A stretch of 64,000 nucleotides of DNA, from assembly GCF_004362215.1 (NCBI RefSeq), contig NZ_SNWR01000001.1, positions 1,922,001 to 1,986,000 of the forward strand. Direction: 5' to 3'. Position 1 is the stretch's first letter. Every line of letters starts with the position of its first letter. Under the pieces are notes generated by a model, which was not told the origin of the DNA, did no database searches, and saw nothing but the letters and a program-made list of their open reading frames with translations. Origin of the DNA: Paractinoplanes brasiliensis. Its GTDB lineage: Bacteria; Actinomycetota; Actinomycetes; Mycobacteriales; Micromonosporaceae. Of the stretch, positions 17,351 through 26,680 are shown piece by piece. The position numbers were made by a program, and so were the translations under genes.

Positions 17351-18946
17351 ATGACCACCTTCGGTATTGATCTCGGGACGACCTATTCCTGCATCTCGTA
17401 CGTCGGCGACGACGGTGATCCGGTCATCGTGCGCAACGACGAGGGGCAGGAGCTGACGCCGTCGGTCGTGTATTTCGAGACGCCGCACAACGTCATCGTG
17501 GGGGAACAGGCCAAGGACGCCGCGAAGAGCGACGCCGAGCGGGTCGTGTCCCTGATCAAGCGGCGGATGGGCAGCCAGGACATCGAGTTCGACTTCGACG
17601 GCGTCTCGTACACCCCGGAGAGCGTCTCGGCGTTCATCCTGCGGGACCTGGCCCGGTCGGCCCGCAAGGCGACCGGCGCCGAGGTGACCGACGCCGTGAT
17701 CACCGTGCCGGCGTACTTCGGGCTGAGCGAGCGGCACGCCACTCAGCTGGCCGGGGAGATCGCCGGGCTCACCGTGGTCGGCGTCGTCCCGGAGCCGGTG
17801 GCGGCGGCCCTGCACTACGGGGCTCTGTCCGGCGCCGAGGACCGCACCATTCTCGTGTACGACCTCGGCGGCGGAACGTTCGACACCACGGTGATCCGGT
17901 TGCACGGCGGGGACGTCACGGTGGTCTGCACCGACGGCGACCACCAGCTCGGGGGCGCCGACTGGGACGACCGGATCGTGACGTATCTGAGCGAGTGCTT
18001 CGTGGCGGCCCACCCGGACGCCGGCGCCGCCGACAGCGAGACGTTCCTGCAGGGGCTGGGCCTGATCGCCGAGGATCTCAAGAAGTCGTTGTCGAGCCGG
18101 GCGGCCAAGCGGCAGCTGGTCCAGTACGGCGGGGCCAAGCTCAACGTCGACCTGACCCGGGAGACGTTCGAGGAGCTCACCGCCGACCTGCTGAACCGGA
18201 CGCTGGAGATCACCACTCGGACGCTGCGGGTGGCCGAGGAGCTGGGGGCCGGGCGGCCCGACACACTGCTGCTGGTGGGCGGTTCGACCAGCATGCCTGC
18301 CGTGGCGAGGAAGCTGCGGGACGCGCTGGGGCTCGAGCCGCTCGTGCACGATCCGCACCTCGCGGTGGCCAAGGGCGCCGCGATGTTCGCCCTGCACAAG
18401 ACGATCCGGGTCCGGCTCGCCGACAGCGACGAGACGGTGGGCGTGAAGGCCACCGCCGAGGCGCTGGGCGTACCGGAGAAAACCGTGGGCGGGCTCGTCG
18501 CGAAGAAGGTCACGATCGTCGTTCCGCGAGCCTTCGGCGTCGGGGTCGTCGCGCGGGACACCGATCCCGAGGACGGCAAGATCGAGGTCCGGCACCTGCT
18601 GGAGGCGAACACCCCGCTGCCGTCCCCCAAGATCACTGAGCAGTTCTTCACCGCCGTCAGCGATCAGACCAGCATCCACATCACCATCTGGGAACAGGCC
18701 GGGGCCGAGGTCTCGCACCTGGTCGAGTACAACAAGCAGATCGGCGAGGGCCTGATCGAGCGGTTGCCGTTGCTGCCCAAGAAATCACCGATCGACATCA
18801 CCTTCGCCATGGACGAGGCCGGCCTGCTGACGGTCGACGCCCGGGAGCTGAAGACCGGCCAGAAGATTCGTATCGAGGTGCGGATCGGCGGGCTCGACGA
18901 CCGGCGGGTCAAGCAGGCCCGCGACGCGGTGACCCGGCTGGCCTGA
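17351..18946 (+). CDS. Lid-less Hsp70 (DnaK-like) protein, copy 1
   Basis: A 531-aa Hsp70 relative with RBS GAGGAG at 17341. The ATPase domain is intact: FGIDLGTTYSC (about 4-14), VITVPAYFGLSERHAT, VYDLGGGTFDTTV and LLVGGSTSMP. A beta-type substrate domain follows (VVPRAFGVGVVARD to DITFAMDEAGLLTVDARE), but the helical lid of DnaK is absent and the protein ends about 100 residues short. The interdomain linker is not DVLLLD but a helical insert ending VAKKVTIVVPRAF. It converges on the TIR-CHAT gene with a 36-base gap. The paralogue at 25042 shares the same insert, so both chaperones are specialised for this locus. Confidence 0.9.
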   Translation: MTTFGIDLGTTYSCISYVGDDGDPVIVRNDEGQELTPSVVYFETPHNVIVGEQAKDAAKSDAERVVSLIKRRMGSQDIEFDFDGVSYTPESVSAFILRDLARSARKATGAEVTDAVITVPAYFGLSERHATQLAGEIAGLTVVGVVPEPVAAALHYGALSGAEDRTILVYDLGGGTFDTTVIRLHGGDVTVVCTDGDHQLGGADWDDRIVTYLSECFVAAHPDAGAADSETFLQGLGLIAEDLKKSLSSRAAKRQLVQYGGAKLNVDLTRETFEELTADLLNRTLEITTRTLRVAEELGAGRPDTLLLVGGSTSMPAVARKLRDALGLEPLVHDPHLAVAKGAAMFALHKTIRVRLADSDETVGVKATAEALGVPEKTVGGLVAKKVTIVVPRAFGVGVVARDTDPEDGKIEVRHLLEANTPLPSPKITEQFFTAVSDQTSIHITIWEQAGAEVSHLVEYNKQIGEGLIERLPLLPKKSPIDITFAMDEAGLLTVDARELKTGQKIRIEVRIGGLDDRRVKQARDAVTRLA

Positions 18947-18982
18947 GCGCGACAGCCGCCGGAACCGCGAACACGCCATCGG

Positions 18983-21900
18983 TCACGCCGCCCGCGCGGC
19001 CCGTCCGAGCCCGAAGGGACGGCAGGCCAGCGGCACCGCGGCCGCCGCCGACCAGCGCGGGCTCATCTCCCGCAGCACCTGGTCGACCGACGGGCCCAGA
19101 TACTTCGGCGTGCCGTCGGCGAACGGCCGCTCTCCCCTGACCTGACGGGTCCGCCGCAGCCACCAGGTGTCCCGCCACTGCCCGTCGGCCACGGTGGCCG
19201 CCGCCCCGCCCGCACCTCCGGCGGCGAGCAGCGCTGCTTGATCGTCGACGCTCGCGGCGATGCCGGCCGACCGTTCCAAGTGCTCGCGGGCCTCCTCCGC
19301 ACGGCCCAGGAGGCGGCAGGCGCGGCCGAGGTCCCGGCTGTCGTGCATGATCGCCAGGCGGTCCTGCTGCGCCTCCGCGATGCCGATCGCCGCCCGCAGG
19401 CGGGTGACGGCGCCGGCCGGGTCGCCGGCCGCGCGGCACGCCCGGGCCAGCATCCGCAACGCGTCGGCGGTCAGCCCGGCCGGTGGGGTCTCGATCCGGG
19501 TCGCGCCGGCCAGTGCCTCGTCGAAGAGGGCGACGGCCGCCTCCAGATCACCTTGGTCGAGCCGTTGCTCACCGGCCGCGAGCAGCGCGACGACACGCAA
19601 CGGGGTGTCGGGCACGGCGCCGGCCAGTTCGCCGGCCTCGATCCCGGCGACCTCGGCGGCCTCGTCGTCGCCGGTCATCAGGCGGCCGCGGCAGATGTGC
19701 AGCAGGCACCACGCCAGCGCGGGGGGCGCGTTGAGGGCCCGGTAGAACCCGGCGGCCCGCTCGAGGTCCTCGACCGCCTCGTCGTACTTCTCGTGATCGA
19801 GCTCGAGCCGGAAGCGACCCCGCTGCCGGCGCGCCTCGGCCACCAGATCGGCGTCCTGCTGCTCGTCCAGCAGGGACAGCACCCGGCTGTACCAGGCCTC
19901 GGCCATCCGCAGGTCGCCCCGGTCGCCGTAGAGCCGGCCGAGGTGCAGAAGGCCACCGGCCGCCGCTCGGACGTCCCCACCGGCCTTGGCCGCCTCCACC
20001 GCCTCGAGGAGAGCGTGGACGGCGTCGTCAGCGCGGCCGTCCTCCCTGGCGAGCAGTCCGAGAGCGGTCAAGCAGGCCACTCTCGACCGCTGGTTGCCGG
20101 CAGCGGCGGCGCGGCGCAGCGCCAGGTCGAACCAGCGGGCGGCGCCGGACGGATCGCCCCGGCGCGCGTCGATGCCGCCCTGCTGGATCGCGCTCGCCAC
20201 CCAGACGGCGTCGTCGGTGTCCTCGGCGGCGGTCATCGCGCGGGCGAACAGCTCGCGCGCGTCCTCGAGGCGGCCCGCGCGCTCCGCCACCGAGCCGCGG
20301 AACAGGCTGGTCGCGGCGCGCAGCGACCGGGAACATAGCCGGTCGGCGATGGCGTCGGCCTCCGCGAAGTGCTCCTCCGCGAGGCCGCCCTCGCCGAGCT
20401 GGGCGACGACCCGGCCCATCTGCTGCTCGGCGATGGCGCACCGGACGGGATCCTCCAGCTCGTCGGCCATCTCGGCCAGCATCTCGTACATGTGCAGCGC
20501 GAACTCGTGGTCGCCGACCTCGAACAGCACGTCGCCGTAGTTCTGGGCGCACTGCGCCAGCAACGGGAGGTCGCCCAGGTCGCGGGCCGCCTCGAAGGCG
20601 TGCCACAGGTCCCGCGCCGCCAGGCCGGGCGCCCCGCGCATCAGCTGCACCGCGCCGGTCTGCAGGGCGGAGGTGGCCAGCAGGCGCACGCTGTCCAGCC
20701 CGAGAGCAGTGGATTCGCCGGCCGCCAGTTCGTGCTCGTCGGCCCGCTGCTGGTCGCCGACGGCCCGGGCCAGCCGGGCCAGGTCACGATCGGCCTCCGC
20801 GAGCTCGTTGGTTCCCGCCAGTTCCTCGGCGATGCGGAGCGCGCCGACACTCCAGCGCCAGGCCTCGTGGTCGCCGCGGGCCAGGGCCAGCGCGCCGATC
20901 TGCTGGTAGCTGGAAGCCAGGACGGTCAACGCCGCCGGCGTCCCGTTGACGCCGGGTTCCTGGCACCGGTGGGTGGCCGACAGGTACAGGTCGCGGGCGG
21001 TGTCGGGGTTCCCGCGCAGCTGGGCCAGCGCGCCGAGCTCCCGCAGGGCGGCCGCCTCGGCCACGGGATCGCCGTGGGTCTCGGCCAGCCGGCGGCACAG
21101 TCCGAGATTCCACTCGGCGTCGGCGTAGTCGCCCAGGCGCAGCGAGATCACGCCCAGCTGATGGCGGAAGAACCAGGCCTCCGGCTGCTCGTCGCGGAGC
21201 AGGCTCACGGTGTCGAGGCACACCCGCTGTTCCTGGCGCAGCTCGCTGCGGGCGTCGAGGGCCACACAGAGCTCGGCCGCGACCCCGACCGCCTGATCGA
21301 CGTCGCCGGCCGCGACGCAGTGGTGATGCGCCTCCTCGAGGTCGCTGTAGTCGTACGCCGGATCCCGGCTGTTCAACCGCGCCCACCAACGGCGGTGGTC
21401 GGCGGCCCGGCGATGAGCCCGGAGCACCTCCTCCGGTGCGGCCGCGGCCAGCGACGACGCCGTCCAGCGGTGGACCACCCACCGCGGCTCGCCGTCGTCG
21501 GCGGGCGCCGGGGTCAGCAGGCCGAGCCGGGTCAGTTCGGCGCACGCGGCGTCCAGCCAGGGAACGTCCGCGGGAAGGGTCTGGGCGGCCAGGTCCCGGT
21601 TCAACCGGGCGTATTCCGCCGACGACATCGGGAGGTCGTCCAGAGTGGTGCCCGGGTCCTCCGCGCAGGCTCGGGCGAGCCGGTCGTAGTGCTTCCGAAG
21701 CCGGTCCACGCGTTCCGGAAGCACCGCGGCCGGCTCGGTCACCACCCACTGCAGGGCCGCCCGCGTCACCGGCACACGATGGACCGAGGACGCCACCAGC
21801 AGGCCGCGGGCCTCGGGGAAGGTGGCGCCGAGCTGTTCCAGGATGTCGTCCAGCAGGACCTCGGCCGAGGCCTCGGCGATCGCCTCCGCGGTGGCCACGT

Positions 21901-24316
21901 CGACGTCGCCGGCCGCGGTGCGCATCCAGCCCTGCACGTCGGACACCCCGCGCCGGCGCAGGCCACGCTCCAACCGGTCGGCAACCCGATCGAACGGCCG
22001 GGATCCGTCCCGGGCGCCACCGGGAAGCCGTTCCGGGCCGCCCGCGCCGCTGCTGAGCACGGCGTCCAGGTATTCCAGGGAACGCGGGTGCCCACCGAGG
22101 TCCCGGTACGCGCGGGCGCGCTGCTCGTCGTCCAGGGTGTAGACCGCAGGCAGCCGCCACATCAGCTTCTCGGTCTCCGCACGGCTCAACGGCCCGAGGT
22201 GGTGGGTGATCAGCTTGGGGTGGGTCAGGACATCGGCGTGCCGGGCGGTGACGAGCAACCGGGCGCCCCGTCCGATCCGCAGCCAGGCGGTCAGGAAGTC
22301 GCGGACGTCGGCGTCGAGAACCGGGTGGATGCCGGGAGCCGTGCTCGCCGGGTCGCCGAGCGGGTCGTCGACGACGAGCAGCACGTCCACACCCTGTTCG
22401 ACGACCTCGTCCCGGAGCATTTCGAGCCGCAGATCCCAGCCGTCCTCGGCGTCGGTCAGCCGCCGGTGAAGCCGCTTCGAACCCTCGGCGTCCGGGAACT
22501 CTGCCACGCGCAGCCGGTTCGCGATCGCCATCATGATCTCGTCGGTCGTGCAGCGGCCGTGCAGGCTCGCCACGACGGTGTCGCTGCTGCTCGCGGCCAT
22601 CCGGGCGGCCTGCGCCGCGAGGCTGCTCTTGCCCACGCCGCCGATGCCGTGGATCAGCACGCCGTGGCCGGCGGCACGGCCCCTCAGGACGCCCAGCAGC
22701 CTGCGCAGGTCGGCGCGGCGGCCGACGAACTCGCCGTCGTCGAGGTGGGCGATCCCCGCGGCGACCCGCGCGGGCGGCACCCGCTCCGGCACCGATCCCC
22801 GCGTACGCGGGTCGTAGAGGGCGGTTTCCCGCACGCGGCTGAACATCGTCGCCGTGGGCCATTCCGGCAGCTGCCGGATGCGGTCGCGGGCGGGCCGGGC
22901 CGCGCGCGTGTGCTCGAGTTCCCGGCGCGCGTCGGACAGCACCGCGAGCGGGTCGGCCGGCTCCCCCGCCCGGGAAAGGCGGCCGTACACCGTGGAGAGC
23001 AGTTCGGTGGCGTAGATGTCGGTGACGGCGGCCGTCATGGCCACGACCGTCGGCACGCCGTGTTCGAGCAGGGTGTGGGCCAGGCCGGGCAACGCGTCCG
23101 CGCCGGCGGTGTGGCATCCGGCGAGCACGATCATCGGGACGCCGCGATCCGGCAGCACCAGTTCGCGGGCGAGCCGGACGGCGTCGACCTCGTCGGGCCC
23201 GCCGTCGGGGGTCTCCATGAGCAGCACGCCGGGTGCGGCGTGGCACGAGATGTGCAGGATGTGGAAGCGCTCCTCGTGCAGCGCCTCCCGGATGGCCCCG
23301 ACCGACCCCCAGTTCAGGACGCGGACGTGGGCGCCGCCGCGCCGGGCGTTGTCGACCCGGCGCAGGATGGTGCTCAGCTCGTGCTCGTAGTCGAGCAGGT
23401 CCTGGTGCCCGCCGTCGGGACTCGCCACGACGGCCAGGATGCTCAGCGGCCCCGGGATGTCGGGTTGCGCGGTGGCGCCCAGATCCCATCCGCGGAAGAG
23501 CCGCACCTGAGGCCGCAGGGCCAGCGGGACGGCATCGCCGGGCAGGATCGTCGTCTCCCAGGGCAGCTCCTCGATCTCGGTCTCGAGGCAGATCCGGACC
23601 GCCTGGTTGCGGGTGGCCGCTCCGGCCAGCAGGTCGACCAGCGAGTCGGCGACCGGGCCGGGCAGGAAACGCTGCCCGAGTTCCCGGCCGACGGTGCGGA
23701 TGGCCTGCTCGGCGCGGCTCCGGCGCAGCCGGTCCCGTTCGGCGCGGCCGGCCACGTGCTGCACGACCGCCGTGAGCCCATCGTGGGCCGCGCTCACCCT
23801 TTCCCCGTACGGGGGCACGAGAACCGTCTCGTTCGAGCCGATCACGAGGCGGATGTCGACGGGTGTTTCCGAGGTCCGGTCGAATTCCGGCGCGGCCACG
23901 CTCCGCCGCGCCACCGGTTCGCCGCGCAAGGCTCTGGCCAGGGCGTCGTACCGCAGGTCGTGATCCGCGCGGGTGCCCGCCCGGGTGAAGTCGATCCGCT
24001 CGCGCCCGCTCAGCGACGGCGGCACCGCGGCCCCGTCGAAGACCACCGGAACGACCGTCAGTTTCCCCAGGTCGGCGAGTTCGGTCAGGGCCGGGTACTC
24101 CCGGATGCGGCCGCCGTCGCCGGAGATCAGGACGACCGCCGCGCCGCACTCCTCGATCGTCTCGTCCAGCCGGTCCACCGTTGTCTGCCCGGGTTGCACG
24201 TCCCAGGCCCGCAGAAAAACCCGGAGCCCACGATCCTGCAGCTCCACGCCCAGCCCGGCCGCCAGGGCGGCGTCGCCGGCCGCGTGAGCCACGTAGATCA
24301 ACACATCATCCGCCAT
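18983..24316 (-). CDS. Giant TIR-CHAT-STAND-TPR protein, putative conflict effector
   Basis: A 1,777-aa multidomain protein from ATG 24316. Residues 1-110 look like a TIR fold (VLIYVAHAAGDAALAAGL, then AAVVLISGDGG and EYPALTELADLGKLTVVPVV). About 240-500 is a CHAT caspase-like protease: His359 in ILHISCHAAPG and Cys401 in MIVLAGCHTAGAD form the expected dyad. About 525-950 is a STAND-type NTPase with Walker A HGIGGVGKSSLA (Lys563) and Walker B VDVLLVVDD. About 960-1740 is a long TPR array, probably the sensor. CHAT-TPR proteins include the Craspase protease; TIR domains often cleave NAD. The TIR catalytic Glu assignment is uncertain. I infer an inactive sensor that oligomerises and releases protease and TIR activities. 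Confidence 0.87.
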   Translation of the reverse strand: MADDVLIYVAHAAGDAALAAGLGVELQDRGLRVFLRAWDVQPGQTTVDRLDETIEECGAAVVLISGDGGRIREYPALTELADLGKLTVVPVVFDGAAVPPSLSGRERIDFTRAGTRADHDLRYDALARALRGEPVARRSVAAPEFDRTSETPVDIRLVIGSNETVLVPPYGERVSAAHDGLTAVVQHVAGRAERDRLRRSRAEQAIRTVGRELGQRFLPGPVADSLVDLLAGAATRNQAVRICLETEIEELPWETTILPGDAVPLALRPQVRLFRGWDLGATAQPDIPGPLSILAVVASPDGGHQDLLDYEHELSTILRRVDNARRGGAHVRVLNWGSVGAIREALHEERFHILHISCHAAPGVLLMETPDGGPDEVDAVRLARELVLPDRGVPMIVLAGCHTAGADALPGLAHTLLEHGVPTVVAMTAAVTDIYATELLSTVYGRLSRAGEPADPLAVLSDARRELEHTRAARPARDRIRQLPEWPTATMFSRVRETALYDPRTRGSVPERVPPARVAAGIAHLDDGEFVGRRADLRRLLGVLRGRAAGHGVLIHGIGGVGKSSLAAQAARMAASSSDTVVASLHGRCTTDEIMMAIANRLRVAEFPDAEGSKRLHRRLTDAEDGWDLRLEMLRDEVVEQGVDVLLVVDDPLGDPASTAPGIHPVLDADVRDFLTAWLRIGRGARLLVTARHADVLTHPKLITHHLGPLSRAETEKLMWRLPAVYTLDDEQRARAYRDLGGHPRSLEYLDAVLSSGAGGPERLPGGARDGSRPFDRVADRLERGLRRRGVSDVQGWMRTAAGDVDVATAEAIAEASAEVLLDDILEQLGATFPEARGLLVASSVHRVPVTRAALQWVVTEPAAVLPERVDRLRKHYDRLARACAEDPGTTLDDLPMSSAEYARLNRDLAAQTLPADVPWLDAACAELTRLGLLTPAPADDGEPRWVVHRWTASSLAAAAPEEVLRAHRRAADHRRWWARLNSRDPAYDYSDLEEAHHHCVAAGDVDQAVGVAAELCVALDARSELRQEQRVCLDTVSLLRDEQPEAWFFRHQLGVISLRLGDYADAEWNLGLCRRLAETHGDPVAEAAALRELGALAQLRGNPDTARDLYLSATHRCQEPGVNGTPAALTVLASSYQQIGALALARGDHEAWRWSVGALRIAEELAGTNELAEADRDLARLARAVGDQQRADEHELAAGESTALGLDSVRLLATSALQTGAVQLMRGAPGLAARDLWHAFEAARDLGDLPLLAQCAQNYGDVLFEVGDHEFALHMYEMLAEMADELEDPVRCAIAEQQMGRVVAQLGEGGLAEEHFAEADAIADRLCSRSLRAATSLFRGSVAERAGRLEDARELFARAMTAAEDTDDAVWVASAIQQGGIDARRGDPSGAARWFDLALRRAAAAGNQRSRVACLTALGLLAREDGRADDAVHALLEAVEAAKAGGDVRAAAGGLLHLGRLYGDRGDLRMAEAWYSRVLSLLDEQQDADLVAEARRQRGRFRLELDHEKYDEAVEDLERAAGFYRALNAPPALAWCLLHICRGRLMTGDDEAAEVAGIEAGELAGAVPDTPLRVVALLAAGEQRLDQGDLEAAVALFDEALAGATRIETPPAGLTADALRMLARACRAAGDPAGAVTRLRAAIGIAEAQQDRLAIMHDSRDLGRACRLLGRAEEAREHLERSAGIAASVDDQAALLAAGGAGGAAATVADGQWRDTWWLRRTRQVRGERPFADGTPKYLGPSVDQVLREMSPRWSAAAAVPLACRPFGLGRAARAA

Positions 24317-24493
24317 TGATCGATCCGCTCCGAGCCAATTGCCCGGTCCATTGTTCGGGCTCCCCAGCCGGAATGGCAGGCATGTCCGGCCAGCGTTTGA
24401 CCGCCGCTTTCCGGATGGCTTCCGAAAAGTTGCCGAAGTTAGCGTGGGCCCACCTGGACATCCGCATTCCTCCCCATCCGAAAGGGGCGCCGA

Positions 24494-25036
24494 GTGTCCG
24501 ATTCGGACAATGACCGGTCCGCCGGCGGCGACGCCATCGCCGGCGCGCTGGCCTCGATCGACGAAGGCTTGCAGGCCTTCCATCAGCGCTCGGCCCGTCG
24601 CGAGGCGGTGATCGACCGGCTCCACGAGGAGAACCAGGTGCTGCGGGCGGGTCTCGCGCGTACGGTTCTCCAACCCGTGCTGACCGACCTCGCCAAGCTC
24701 TACGACGGCCTCGCCCAGCAGGCCGAGCGCCTGGCCGGCGAGCCCGGACGGGACGCCGACCAGCAGTTGTGGGCCGGGTTCGCCGACGATGTCGCGATGG
24801 CCCTCGCCCGGTACGGCGTGGACGTCGTCACGGCCGAGCCGGGTGAGCCGTACGAGCGGGGCCGGCACGTCGTGGTGGGTTTCGTCGACAACCCCGATCC
24901 GGCCGCCGGCGGGACGGTCGCCCGCACGCTCACCGCCGGGCTGGTCGATCAGGAGACCGGCGCGATCCGCCGGCCGATGCGGGTGCGATTGTTCCGGGAG
25001 CCGGCCGCCGTGCTGAGCACGGGAACGGCGGGCTGA
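24494..25036 (+). CDS. GrpE-like nucleotide exchange factor, first gene of the GTPase/chaperone operon
   Basis: A 180-aa protein from GTG 24494, with AAAGGGG about 7 bases upstream. A coiled coil covers about residues 25-80 (RREAVIDRLHEENQVLRAGL), followed by a beta domain whose pattern fits GrpE: ALARYGVDVVTAEPGEPY, HVVVGFVDNPD and GAIRRPMRVRLF. GrpE releases ADP from Hsp70 and here lies 5 bases before an Hsp70 gene, so it is a dedicated partner. It is divergent from the TIR-CHAT gene across 177 bases that must hold both promoters; I see no CIRCE or HAIR-type heat-shock operator there by eye. Confidence 0.8.
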   Translation: MSDSDNDRSAGGDAIAGALASIDEGLQAFHQRSARREAVIDRLHEENQVLRAGLARTVLQPVLTDLAKLYDGLAQQAERLAGEPGRDADQQLWAGFADDVAMALARYGVDVVTAEPGEPYERGRHVVVGFVDNPDPAAGGTVARTLTAGLVDQETGAIRRPMRVRLFREPAAVLSTGTAG

Positions 25037-25041
25037 CCATT

Positions 25042-26667
<1,626 letters not shown>

Positions 26668-26680
26668 CCGGGAACCTGTC

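Noticed and set aside
20369..24319. Very long open frames antisense to, or out of frame with, the TIR-CHAT gene (plus strand 20369-24319 and minus strand 20784-24149)
   Set aside because: High GC keeps alternative frames open. The translations lack domain motifs, while the 18983-24316 frame shows His-Cys, P-loop and TPR features throughout.
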